From: Zymoseptoria tritici IPO323
Taxonomy: Eukaryota > Ascomycota > Dothideomycetes > Mycosphaerellales > Mycosphaerellaceae
Length of the DNA: 64,000 nt
Direction of reading: 5' to 3'
Assembly: GCF_000219625.1 (NCBI RefSeq)
Contig: NC_018217.1
Coordinates: 2,480,001 to 2,544,000 of the forward strand
The translations under genes and the position numbers were made by a program. The notes beneath the pieces were generated by a model. That model saw nothing but the letters and a program-made list of their open reading frames with translations. It was not told the DNA's origin and made no database searches. This document shows, in pieces, positions 53,061 through 63,501 of the stretch (position 1 is the first letter of the stretch; each line of letters starts with the position of its first letter).

Positions 53061-55774
53061 CTACATGAAATCTCCGTCAACAAAGTTCTCCTCATAGCTT
53101 CTCGCAGTCGTGGCAGCGGGCGCCTTGCTGATCTTCTCCATGCGGTCCTTGTTCTTCTCAGCCAGCTCCACTCGCGCGAGCTTGGAGTAAAATGTTCGCA
53201 CGCGCTCGTGAGCATTGACTTTCTTCGGGTCGAATCTCAGCACTTGCAGACCTGCCATGCTCGTGGCACGACTGAGCGCAACGTAGGCTTGACCCTTCTC
53301 GAAGACTTTGCCTAAGTCAACCTTGACACGTTCCAGAGTCTGACCTTGCGCCTTGTGAATTGACAGCGCCCAAGCCAGAATGAGTGGTACCTGAGCTCGA
53401 GAGGCCTGGACTTCACCATTCGGAAGCTCGACTTTCCACGTCTCTGGCTGGCAGAGAAGATCGCGCCAGGTGCCATCTGCAATGGCGAACCGAACGAGCG
53501 GCCACTTGCGAGAAGTGGTAATGCCTTCCATCATGCGAGGTCGATCTCCAGCTTCGCCACCAGCCGCGGCATCAGTAGTGCTCTGCACGGTGCCTCCAGG
53601 CGATTGCATGAATGCGTCCTCGTTGTTGTTATAGCTGTCAAATTGTCGCTCGTCCATGAAGCCGATGACACGACCGAGGGATCCGTTGACGAGGGTTTCG
53701 TCGATATTCTTGATCAGCATGACCTGGGCACCTTTTTTCAAGGTGATGAGTTCGGGCGCAAGACAGTTTGCCAAAAGTCGGTCACGCTGTCCCTTGTCGG
53801 TGATGGAGCCGCCATCCTTGGCTGGGAAGGGAAACATGTTTCCTTGTAAGAGATGAAGTCGATTTGCATTCGCTCCCTCAACCTCATTACGCGTGGGGAA
53901 GAGCTCTGTAGCGTCAAGCATGTCGTCGAAGCTGAGAGGTCGTGACAATTTCCTGAAGGCTGCTGTTGATGATTCGGTGAGACGACCCTCACGCATCTCG
54001 TTGAGCATTCCAGCAAAGACTTTGACACTATCAGTACGCTAATTGAATATGTGGAGATGATGTTTGACTTACCGGGGTCCTTTTGACGGAACACATGGTG
54101 GAGCCCGATTGTGTGCTCAATGCTGGTGGACCAGGTGGATGCGTCGAAGGCGAATTTGGCAGCACGTCCTCCCTCAGGAACTGGCGGCAGTTGGAAGAAG
54201 TCTCCCGTGATGACAAGTTGGATGCCACCGAATGGACGGGCGTTGTTTCTGATCTGGCGAGCGATCGCCTCAAGCTTGTCAAACAAGTCGCCGTCGACCA
54301 TGGAGACTTCATCAACGACCAGTACTTTGGTACGCATCCAGCGATGCTTCGCCTTTTGATTCCTCTTGATCTTCTTGACTAGCTCGGGAATGTCCTCCTT
54401 GCCAAGACCAATGCCAGCGAAACTGTGCAGAGTCACACCACCAACGTTGCAGGCGGCCAGACCGGTCGATGCTGTTACTGCCACACGATCGGGCTCCCGC
54501 GAGTACTTCTTTCGCAGACATGCAATGATTTCACGCATGAGAACAGATTTTCCCGTACCGGCGGATCCGGTGAAAAAGGCAGACTTCTTCTGCTCGATCA
54601 CCAAGTCCAGGACATGTTGTTGCTCGTCACTGAGGAAGACACGCGCGGGTCGCTTATTTGTGCTCTTTGCTTTGGCAATGGACTCGTCTGTTCCTGCCAA
54701 ATTCTTGACCGTTTTCTTGCTTTCCTCACGATGCTTCTTCTGCCCTTCCTTGATGGCGCTAGCTGTGGTATTCCAGGGATATGCATTTTTGTCCTTCTTC
54801 TCCTTCGCCAGTGGAGTGAATGCCGTCACACTCTGGGTTCGCGGAGCAGCAGTGCGTGGAGGCTCTTCCGAAGTTTGTGCCTGCCAAGGCAATGTTCTCC
54901 TCTTAGCGGGCTTCGGCTCTGGCGAAGCTCTGCGCAGCGTGTCCTTGCTCGTAGGTTGACGTCCGTCGAATGCGAATTTCTGGAGAGACTGCTGCGGCAG
55001 TGCAGAACTGAAGTGTTCGAGAGGCGACGAGGACCAAGGTAGTGGAGCACTACTTCCAGGAAGCTCAGTCCGCGCCGGCGGGCTCATGAGTCCACGGCTT
55101 GGAGTCGCGGTGGTTTCAGTGCTTCGCGCAGTCGGCAATGTAGGGTATCTGATCTGCTGGCCTGGAGGTTGATTTGATCGAGATGCCTGCTTGGGAGGGT
55201 TTGGACGAGAGGTCTGCTTGGGAAGCTCGGGATAGCTGATACCACCCAGAGCCAGTGGCTCCTCCACATCGAGATCGATGTCGCTGTCGAAGTCGTTCTC
55301 GCCAAAGAAGTCCTCCGGTGGGGCAGACCCTCCTCCTAGAACAATCGGCTGATATTGAGAGCCTGGTCGCTCATCGTCGAAGGATCCTCCCATTGCTTTT
55401 GCCAACCCGCTTGCTGTCCTCTTGATACCTCCGCGGTGTGTCTGATAGCTCTTCACCTCATTAACGGCAGACGCCGAACTTTGTTTCAGTGGAGGCCTGT
55501 ATCCTGGGTTCGTGGACTGTGTGGTCGACTTGGATTGTGAGGAGGGGAATGTCGACTGAGATAGATGCGGCGGGCCATTCTTCTGCTCATGGTCCTTTAC
55601 GGCGCCTCGAAGCATCGTGTCCGATATCGTTGCGTAGTGGTGCGTCGACTCCGGCAGTTGTTGTCGTCGACAAGCAATCTGGGACGTCCAGGCAGGAACG
55701 TGCGCGACAAGAAGGCGGCGAGGAATGACAGCGGGCAGTCGCGTTCCCTTTCCCGCAATTCGTGCGAGGAGCAT
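53061..55774 (-). CDS. pif1: Pif1-family DNA helicase
   Basis: Exons 55774-54073 and 54019-53061, with an intron at 54020-54072 (GTAAGT..AAG acceptor, chosen because it restores [15 protein letters not shown]); 886 residues. The frame opens upstream at a TTG; the first ATG is 55774. A basic N-terminus ([20 protein letters not shown]) resembles a mitochondrial presequence. A second ATG at 55615 (MLRGAVKD, residue 54) could give a nuclear form. A disordered region runs to about 375. Walker A is GSAGTGKS (about 403-410), Walker [12 protein letters not shown], followed by [17 protein letters not shown]. Late motifs are [11 protein letters not shown] and [16 protein letters not shown]. It unwinds DNA 5' to 3' in telomere, replication and mitochondrial genome maintenance. 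Confidence 0.92.
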
Positions 55775-57537
55775 GCAGTACGGCAAGTACAGCGCTTGGG
55801 GATTGTCGTCAAGAAAACATTTGATTTGAATTTGATTCGTTTAGAGGTGGGGGATGAGTGCAGCGCGTACAAAGTGTCGCCGACGCGCCCCCCAGTTCTT
55901 CTAGCGCGCACTTTTTGAATCCGAACCTTAACCGACGGTCTCACTCTCGACCGCATTCTCGACCTCACTGCGACTGAGTCTAGCATGTGCTGTGTGTTGT
56001 AAAGTTGTCTGTCATTTTATGCTCCCGTTCGTGTCTCGATGTCACTCGGGTTTATCAGTAGACTCATAATTGCCTCGAACTCTGATAGACAACCCAATGC
56101 TCCCTATCACTTCTCGCATATCTGAGACTCCGCAGCTATGCCATTCAGGGACAGCACAGAGACGATGCCCCCCAGGTTCACAGCCTCTTCCTTAGAGTCA
56201 CTGTGCCACCCCGCCAGCCAGTGCAAGATGATGACACACGGCTAGCTTTACCTCGATTTGGCGACAATGATTCTGAAGACGAATCAGTAGGTGTTGAGGA
56301 AGAAGCAAGGAGCTGAAGACTCACAAAACTCGACGAGCGAGCTAACGGGATGTACAACGGCTCCATCACACCGTGAGAACCGCTGCCACCGTGAGGACCA
56401 CCTCCGCCCGATTCACCCGACACTGCATACACCATGCAAACGCCAGTGACCAGTGACCTGTTGTGTTGGCCCAGAACTTAGACGCTCCGCAGCCACGAGG
56501 GAAGTTCATCGACAGCTTGCGCCGTAATGCCGCCGCTTCGCTCGGCGAATGTTCCAGACGGTCAGTCAGCCTTTACGGTGAGGAGCCGCCACCTCGAAAG
56601 GCAGCGACCGCAGCCCGCGGTGCCCACTGTGCTGTCACCTCGAGAGGCAACGACAGCCTCCAGCCAGCGTGTGAGCGTAGCTGCGACATAAGCGCTATCT
56701 GCCGAGACTCCACCACAACTACGACGTCTGCGCGTCAGTGTAGAAGGATGAAGCACACGGAAGCTGGGGTGACGAATGCGACGGTGCGCTTGTAGCCCTG
56801 TACGCTGGAGAGGTCCTGTGGGGGAATGTGAAGTGAAGGTGAGGAGGTGAGGAGGGAAGCATGATAGAACAAGAGGTGGAAAGGGTGCAAAGGTGGCATT
56901 GTGAAGGTGAAAGTGAAGGTAAGCGAGGAGTCGCTTTCGGAGGTAGGTGTCGGTGTTGGAGGCGCGGTAGTGCCGTTGGCGGTGTAGCTGACGCTGTGCG
57001 TTTCTTCTAGCCGCAGCTGCGTGTTGGTGGCGCTCGCTGGAGATAGCTTGTCGTCGTCGGTGGCAAGAGAGTGCGTTGATGTTACTGTGGACGATGAAAG
57101 TGGTCGCGAAGTTGTGGAGCTTGCTCAAGGTAAAGATTAGCTCGTGGATGATTCACTCTGAAATGACGTCTTGGCGTTTCCTCGCTCTTGCCTAATGCAT
57201 CGATCGCTGGTGGCTGAGAGCTCAAGGTCATGAGGTCTCAAAGTAGCCAATCAAGGAGAGCGGCTGCTCCCATGCGGCGGTATATTCAACATTTCGATGT
57301 GTCAATCGCTCACGCCTACCTTACTGGAGCGAGCAGGGGTGAGCTTACCAGTCTGCTAATACGTGCACGTTTGAAGGGCCGCGACAAGGCGACCCGAAGG
57401 TATGAAGGAAGTCAAGATCGCTGTGGGAGGGCATCCTATCAAGGATGGAATCCTGTCATACAAATCAATCTATCATAAAAGCATGGGTATCATTCGGCAG
57501 TTTCGCTTCTCACGAGCAACATGCAAGAAGGTCCTCC
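55775..57537. other. Intergenic 1.8 kb, no supported gene
   Basis: Holds the Pif1 promoter and the 3' flank of the E2 gene. A 188-codon minus frame (56562-57128) is Arg/His/Ser-biased and overlaps another open frame containing GYKRTVAFVTPASV after a possible CACAG acceptor. A small spliced gene could hide here, but I cannot define one. Confidence 0.4.
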
Positions 57538-58356
57538 TCACAGCAGGTACTTCTTCCACAAGAGGAAGACGAGGGCCGCTGCCACGCCGTAGATGGCCTT
57601 GTCGATCCAAGCCGGCAGTCCCTCTTCTAGCCGTGGTGGCTGCCGCTGCTGCTGAGCAACGACCGGAGGAGCCGCGGCCACAGGCGCTGATGCTGGTATC
57701 GTTCGAGTCGGCGTTGTGCTTGAAGTCTCTGTTGCTGTAGTCGTGGCCTTTGCTGCTTCCCCGCTGGCACTCCCATCGCCTTTCGCAAGATCCTCCCTGT
57801 AAGCCAGCCGTAGCTGCTCTGGTACTGCTTCCTCAGTCTTACTTTCTCCACCTTGTTCCTTGACCATCTCGTCGAGCTCCTTGACAATCTCCTCGTTGGT
57901 CTTCCCACAAGCAGCACAACGCGACAGCTTGCTCTGTGCGGCAAACCTCCTTCGTACCGTGTCACTGGCATCCATACCTCCCACTTGTCCCTTTGCGTCC
58001 GTGTCCATGAAGCTCCGTATTGCTACCAGTGCTGTCCGAATACCCCAAGCCGGCTGCCATGTCTCTTCATGATGTCCGCTGATCGACAGGCAAATCTCTC
58101 TGTTCACCTCAAACCGGCCCGTTGGAGTGAGGAATCGAAACGAAGGCGGCTTTAGAGGGTATGCAGGTGGGAGGACGATCCGACCGTGATAGATGCCTCC
58201 TTCGTATGGTGATGGGGCTGGCGGGCCGCGAAGTGTGAAATGCCATTCGAAGAGGTCGGCCTCTAATGGTGCTGCATGGTAGTCCGACGATGGCTGGTTT
58301 GCCAGCTCCGATGCTTCCTTGAGGATTCTCTTGATCGTCGGGTTCTTGGAAGACAT
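57538..58356 (-). CDS. ubc6: Tail-anchored ER ubiquitin-conjugating enzyme (Ubc6/UBE2J type)
   Basis: Intronless, 272 residues from the ATG at 58356 (MSSKNPTIKRILKEASEL). The E2 core covers about 1-150, with YEGGIYHGRIVLPPAYPLKP, FLTPTGRFEVN, the catalytic Cys89 in REICLSISG, and HHEETWQPAWGIRTALVAI, the HEETWQPAW block being typical of the UBE2J/Ubc6 branch. A CAACGK motif and an acidic, then Ala/Thr/Pro-rich linker follow. A single C-terminal membrane segment (KAIYGVAAALVFLLW) with KKYLL at the end anchors it with the active site in the cytosol. Role: ER-associated degradation with ER-membrane E3 ligases. It is longer than yeast Ubc6, closer to UBE2J1 in layout. Confidence 0.9.
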   Translation of the reverse strand: MSSKNPTIKRILKEASELANQPSSDYHAAPLEADLFEWHFTLRGPPAPSPYEGGIYHGRIVLPPAYPLKPPSFRFLTPTGRFEVNREICLSISGHHEETWQPAWGIRTALVAIRSFMDTDAKGQVGGMDASDTVRRRFAAQSKLSRCAACGKTNEEIVKELDEMVKEQGGESKTEEAVPEQLRLAYREDLAKGDGSASGEAAKATTTATETSSTTPTRTIPASAPVAAAPPVVAQQQRQPPRLEEGLPAWIDKAIYGVAAALVFLLWKKYLL

Positions 58357-58849
58357 GGTCAAGAAGCATACATTGTTGCGAATGTCGCCGGTCTGTTTCT
58401 GCAAGCAAGAAGGTGTTTGGACGTAGTGAGATGGGTCTGACGGACAGCTGTTCGTTTTGCAACTTCAAGGATGATGTCGGACGCTCTCAAAGAAGGTTTG
58501 CGCTAGTGCACGTGAAAGCGGCAGGAGATAGCGTGGACCCCTCGACACGATTCCAAGCCTCCGACGTAGAGCTTCGATTGTTCAAGAAGTCAAAGACATA
58601 CTCATTGCACTTTTGTATATGTTGGCGAGTCGCCTTGGTACCAGATCTCAGCCGCTTCTTGCCAGCTCATTTTTTCGTACCTTCTAGAGAAGGAACAGCA
58701 TTGAGGTCATCCAACAAAAGGCCAGCTCTTTGTCTATCGCTTCTTTGTGTTCGCTCCGACCGGAATACGAAGAACGGCCTGAAAGCAGTGGACTCGGACA
58801 TACGCATCTAGACCACGCACCCATACCGCTCATACGCCCAGTTAACATC
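58357..58849. promoter_or_regulatory. Divergent promoter of E2 and UPF0303 genes
   Basis: About 490 bases separating two ATGs on opposite strands. In-frame upstream extensions of both genes start at non-ATG codons or lack conservation and were not used. No element recognised. Confidence 0.4.
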
Positions 58850-59392
58850 ATGGCCACCGAACCGATCATTCCAATGCCTCCTCGCGAGCTGGACGAGATC
58901 AGCCAGCTGGACCATTCTCTCGTGTTCCCCACCTTCACCTCCAACACAGCATGGACTCTGGGATCACTCTTGAGAACACGATTGATGGCTTTCGCCAAAC
59001 CGACAGTGATCGACATCAGCCTCGCGCACGGCAACCACTGCCTATTCCACGCCACGACACATTCCGGGACAGCTCCCGACAACGATATATGGGTCGCGCG
59101 AAAGAGAAATACCGTGCTACGTTTTGGGAGCTCAACATGGTACATGCACAACAAGTTCAAGGGAGATGAGGTGGCTTTTGCAGCAAAGTTCGGGCTGGGA
59201 CCAAAGGCTGGCGATTTTGCGATCCATGGAGGTGGATGGCCTGTGAGGGTGCAGGGAGTCGAAGGCGTGGTAGCTGTAATCGTGGTGTCTGGGTTGAAGC
59301 AAGAGCAGGACCATGGCATCATTGTACAGATTGTTGCGGAGTACATGCTGGAACTGGGCATCGAGATGGCGGACAAGAAGAAAGAAGACTGA
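58850..59392 (+). CDS. UPF0303/HbpS-GlcG-fold protein (YBR137W-like)
   Basis: Intronless, 180 residues from the ATG at 58850 (MATEPIIPMPPRELDEISQL). Conserved blocks: LVFPTFTSNTAWTLGSLLR, VIDISLAHGNHCLFH, NDIWVARKRNTVLRF, GDFAIHGGGWPVRV and VEGVVAVIVVSGLKQEQDH. The fold is the heme-degrading-domain-like (DUF336) alpha/beta domain. The yeast relative YBR137W is a decameric cytosolic protein reported to associate with the GET tail-anchored protein pathway. It lies head-to-head with a gene for a tail-anchored protein (the E2), which may be coincidence. The biochemical role is unknown. Length is normal for the family. Confidence 0.85.
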   Translation: MATEPIIPMPPRELDEISQLDHSLVFPTFTSNTAWTLGSLLRTRLMAFAKPTVIDISLAHGNHCLFHATTHSGTAPDNDIWVARKRNTVLRFGSSTWYMHNKFKGDEVAFAAKFGLGPKAGDFAIHGGGWPVRVQGVEGVVAVIVVSGLKQEQDHGIIVQIVAEYMLELGIEMADKKKED

Positions 59393-59823
59393 GGGCATCG
59401 CGGACTGGGCAGTTGTCACGAGGAGAACTCGACCTGGAAGTGTTTGAACATTGGACCCGCGGAGTTTAGGCGTGAAATGTAGAGCAGACTCTCGATGCAT
59501 AGCGCCAGGGTGTTGCAGATGCAAAAGTCCCTCATAATAGGAGCTCAAAGGTTTCCTTTGAGCTGCCCGCGCGTTCGCGTTCGTTGTGTTGAGTCCGGCT
59601 GTGTCCAGATTTATCGCCGCGCGTGTCGGGAGCATTCGTTCCTCGGAGGAGAGAATATGATACAGCCACTACATCTGTAAACCGTAGCGGAGAAGTAATC
59701 TCACAAAATTTGTACACCTCGCCTCATTACAACGCAGGCTTTGCGCCGGTTGGCGCGCCAGCAGTAAGAAGCTGTGATATCCAGTTAGCATGCGATGTCA
59801 TCACGCGCGATCATCCATTCATG
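59393..59823. other. Intergenic, convergent 3' ends
   Basis: Between the UPF0303 and Tom22 stops. Short overlapping frames; nothing recognised. Confidence 0.4.
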
Positions 59824-60268
59824 TCATACCTCATTCGCACTCTGCTGCATGCGCATCTCCCTCTCCATCTCCTGGTACTGTTGCTCCTCGCTGAACGCCA
59901 ACGCCCACGGCACACCCAAAAGCAGCGCGCTCGTGCTCACAACCCACAACGTCTTTCCGCTGAAGCTCAGACCCGATGATATCCATGCGTAGCCGGTGTC
60001 GGCGGCGCTGGCGATGCGCTTGCGGTAGGTGGGCGGGACGATGTCTTTGAGGGCGTAAACTCGGTCGAGGATGGTCTCGTCGAAAGCGTCGTCTTCGTCC
60101 ACGTCTGATATCTCTGATTCTACGGAAATCATCAGTATTTTTGATTCATGGAATCTTTCACAGAGTGCGCGCACCGTCACTTGTGTCCCATTCTTCCTCA
60201 TCCTCTGCCTTTGGTCCTGACTGTTGCGCGAAGAGCTCCTCATCGGGCACTTCTTCGAGTTGGACCAT
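59824..60268 (-). CDS. tom22: Mitochondrial import receptor subunit Tom22
   Basis: Exons 60268-60175 and 60119-59824, with an intron at 60120-60174 (GTGCGC..CCGTAG, chosen to give DTSDESEISDVDED); 129 residues. An acidic cytosolic domain starts MVQLEEVPDEELF and continues through EDEEEWDTSDESEISDVDED; such acids bind presequences. DRVYALKDIVPPTYR follows, then the single membrane helix (LWVVSTSALLLGVPWALAF) with a short intermembrane-space tail (EEQQYQEMEREMRMQQ). This is the characteristic Tom22 layout; the protein is the central receptor and organiser of the TOM complex. The intermembrane tail is a little shorter than in some fungi. Confidence 0.92.
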
Positions 60269-60616
60269 GCTGGCGGGTTATGTGGTTGTAGTGAATGTAG
60301 TCGTATCGGATCGAGAATGACTGAACGGTGATGTCGATGTGCGGTTGATGCAGAGTGCTCGTGTGGTGATGAATGGACGTTGAAGCAAGACAAAAGTTCG
60401 CAGACGTCAAAGCTGCGGCCGAACCTGAAGTTCTGAGCGGAACCGTGCGTCACCAAGGACAGCGGACGGGAACATTTCACCTGAACAACATGCCTTGTTC
60501 TTCTACATTGTTTTCACCCACAGCTCGCAACAATGTTGATCTTAATGGGACTGATACTGTCCTGTTGGTGCCATTGTGCTGTTACACACATGTCTACGAT
60601 GCGCATCGATCAGGAC
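60269..60616. other. Intergenic, Tom22 promoter
   Basis: Upstream of Tom22 and downstream of the next minus-strand gene's stop. No gene seen. Confidence 0.4.
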
Positions 60617-61484
60617 CTAATAACGACCTTCGAACGTGTTGGTCTTCTCCTTCACGACATCTGCGATGGCATCCTTGATCGGTGTCTCGCCTCCTACGAG
60701 ATCGAACACAAGGCCCTTTGTCGACTCATTCTTGATACATTCTACCACGACCGACGCCACATCTTCGCGAGGAACCGTGACAGTGATGTGAGGCTTTCCT
60801 GCCGCGACCTTGCCCGTGCCTGGGTCTTGAGACAGACCTCCTGGACGGACGATAGTGTACTCGAGTCCTCGGCGATCGTTCTCTGTGACGAGAGAGCGGT
60901 CTGCTGCAAATTTGGCGTGCATATAAGGCTATGTGTGAGTGTCAGCAAAATCACTCCAACATTCATCACTTCTCATTCGACATACCCCAATCGCATCCCA
61001 AGTCTTGTTACTCCTTTCCCGATCACCATCGTGATACCACTCTGGCTCCGGCTTGTTCTCGCGGTCTCGAACATCAACAGCCGAGACGATGATGTATCTC
61101 TTCACACCAGCCTTGGATGTAGCATCCATTGACCGGATGGCACCCTCCTGGTCAACAGCCTTGGTACGGTCGGCATTGCCGGCTCCAGCACCAGCTGCCC
61201 AGACTACCGTGCTGGCTTTCGTATCCTGGATGGTCTTGACCATGTCATCCACAGATGCTTCTTCGATGCTCTGGAGGACTGGCTTGCCGCCGAGTGATTT
61301 GACGTCCTCTGCGAAGAGTATGAGTCTGCCTGGTCTGTCATGCCAGACTTGATGCTTGGGATGTACCTTGTTGCTCTGGCTTCCGAATGACCGAGTATAC
61401 ATTGTGGCCTTCATTCGCCAACAGACGTGTTAGATGTCTAGCGACCTTCCCTGATCCTCCAAAGATAATTGTGTTCGCTGCCAT
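60617..61484 (-). CDS. NAD(P)-binding Rossmann (atypical SDR) protein
   Basis: Exons 61484-61367, 61308-60986 and 60928-60617; introns 61309-61366 and 60929-60985; 250 residues. It starts MAANTIIFGGSGKVARHLTR, with the nucleotide-binding glycine motif (FGGSGKVARHL) of the atypical SDR5/NmrA-like group. Further features: VVWAAGAGAGNADRTKAVDQ, GVKRYIIVSAVDVRDRE, and a YMHAKFAADR segment formed at the second splice, where Tyr-x3-Lys is the catalytic pair in related proteins. It continues with YTIVRPGGLSQDPGTG and ITVTVPREDVASVV. Similar fungal proteins are annotated as NAD(P)H-dependent epimerase or flavin-reductase-like. Cytosolic; substrate unknown. Confidence 0.88.
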
Positions 61485-61970
61485 GCTGGAAGCCGGGAGG
61501 TGTGGTGCCTTGATGAGCTATTGTGTTTGTACAGTTGTTCAACTTTGTACTGGTTTGGTTGATTATTGTGAGTGAGAGATGATGAGTGGAGACTGTTCAG
61601 TGTGCAGTAGAGTCGAGGGGATATACGGTAGCTAGGGTACGGTATATAGAGGGTAACATATGACGTCGTTGGATGGAGGTTTTTGATCTCTGCAGTCCCA
61701 GCGATGATGCCCTGGAGGTGGTCACGTAATTTCCAAACGATATGATCATGGACATAAATCAATTGCACGTCAACGACTGCAGAAGGAAGATGGCCGGAAG
61801 GCCTTGCAGTGAACCTCGGGAACAGAACGATACTTTGCATAGCTCATTCCATCATCGTATCCCTGTCAGTCGTCACACGAATGCTGCCGTACTACGTTTT
61901 CCATCAACGCACAGTCGTCCATTCTCGCTATTACATCTCCAAAAGCCCGTCTGTACAAGCAGCGAACGCT
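61485..61970. other. Intergenic, promoter of NAD(P)-binding gene
   Basis: About 490 bases including TATA-like stretches (GTATATAGAGG near 61640) on the promoter side of the gene at 61484. No further gene. Confidence 0.4.
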
Positions 61971-63501
61971 TCAACACTTGATAGCGAACTGCTTCAGGTA
62001 CTCGTAGTCGGCCACGTTATCAGCAACCGTCTTCTTGATCAAGTCGGCCGCTTCCTGGCCATACAGCTTCGTCCAGTCCGCGTGAAGCTGCTCCTCAGAC
62101 TTGGGCGCATGTTTCTGCATATCATGGTCAGTACTCGGGGCAGTACACATAGCATATACACGCTTTGACTTACGTGAACTCTAGGCTTCAAATCAGTCGA
62201 GTTGATCGCATCATCGTGGAAGCCGTTCCACTTCTCAAACTGCTCCTTAGCAAACGCGTGCGACTCCTCGGAATCCCACTGGAGCATCTGCTCGTTGAAA
62301 TCGATGCCGACAGATTCGCAGTACTTCCTGAGATATCCCTCGGGATTGTCCAACATGTCATCGGCGTCGAGTACGCAGATCTCTACCTGACCAGGCTTCA
62401 GCTCTTGGTCCTCGGAGGACTCCTGGCCGCAAATCTTTGGTCCAACGATGCCGGTCTCCTTGAGATAGTCGAAAAGACGACGGAGCTCATCATACCCGGC
62501 TTCCTCAGGCATGAAAGGAGCGAAGCCAGTCCTCTCCAACAACGGAGGGATGCAGCATCTGTAATAGCTCGGAATGGCACTTTTCGGGTGACGGATCAGG
62601 AACGTGAAGTGAAACTTCTCGAGCACCTCCTTCGGTACGACAGTCGGATTGTTCGGCTCCGCGGCCGAGTGCTCGTACGGGAATGGCGCCTTGGAAGGCG
62701 AAGCTGGCGATGCCGACCTACCCGCGACCGCCGGAGGGGTCATTACGACACCACTGTCGGTGTCTCGAGTGACGCCCTGCCCCTCAGCAGAAGCGTCGCC
62801 GCTCTCGAAGACCGGAAGGCCTCCCGTGCCGACGCCACGCTTGACCCTAGAAAGAGACGGTGCGATGGCTGCAGCTTGGTGGTTCGGAGGGAGTAGATAA
62901 TGCGTGATGTCCTTGATGAACACTCGCTTTCCCTGCGGAGAGGTCAGTATATTCCTTCATCATGGCCGCATTACATAATGTCGTGTTGGGTTTATGTGAG
63001 CATGCAGATGGAACGGCGTCGGTCAACAAGCTGGAACCGGCCAATGTAAACAAGGTCAGATGCAGCAAGTCGCTAGTCTGAGGACTGTGATGCACTGCAC
63101 GGATATGTGAATTGGACGAAGCGGGCATCAGGGTCAATACGGAGTGCCAAGGGGAATTCGAATAGGAGCGGCCACGGTAAAAGGGTAAGTCGTACCTCTG
63201 CAGATTCCTTTTCGATTCTGTCCATGATAGTCTTGAAAGTCGACTGGCTGAAGCCACTCTTGAGACGAGCCTCCTCATCGTTCTCGAAACGGGTTCCCAT
63301 ACGTTCAGGGCCATAGTAGAAGGCATCACCGAAGGGTTCGTGGATGGTTTGGATGGAGTTGCGTCGAGTCATGAAGACCTTTGAACATGGTCAGCTTTCA
63401 TGCACTCCGCATATCCCTCAGTCGTTCGCCGCACGTACCCGTTCGAATGCAGTAGAGCATGCCCGTGGATGGGTTGCTACGAATACTGGCTTGTTCGACA
63501 T
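61971..63501 (-). CDS. Sulfotransferase-like P-loop protein
   Basis: Four exons, 63501-63439, 63378-63196, 62932-62174 and 62114-61971; introns of 60, 263 and 59 bp; 382 residues. The 263 bp intron is unusually long for this window, so a small exon could be missing. The N-terminal PAPS-type loop THPRACSTAFERVF (about 10-23, split by intron 1) is followed by TRRNSIQTIHEPFGDAFYYG. The second cofactor motif FLIRHPKSAIPSYYRC lies mid-protein, after a Gly/Ser-rich insert of about 70 residues. C-terminal block: KWNGFHDDAINSTDLKPRVH, ending KQFAIKC. The two motifs fit the sulfotransferase superfamily. Fungal relatives are mostly uncharacterised, so substrate and even sulfo-transfer activity are unproven. 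Confidence 0.8.

Noticed and set aside
56463..56795. A 110-codon plus-strand frame in the same gap
   Set aside because: Complementary shadow of the previous region with no recognisable feature.
56562..57128. A 188-codon minus-strand frame downstream of the E2 gene
   Set aside because: Arg/His/Ser-biased, no domain, and a different frame over the same bases looks equally protein-like (GYKRTVAFVTPASV). Evidence is insufficient for either.
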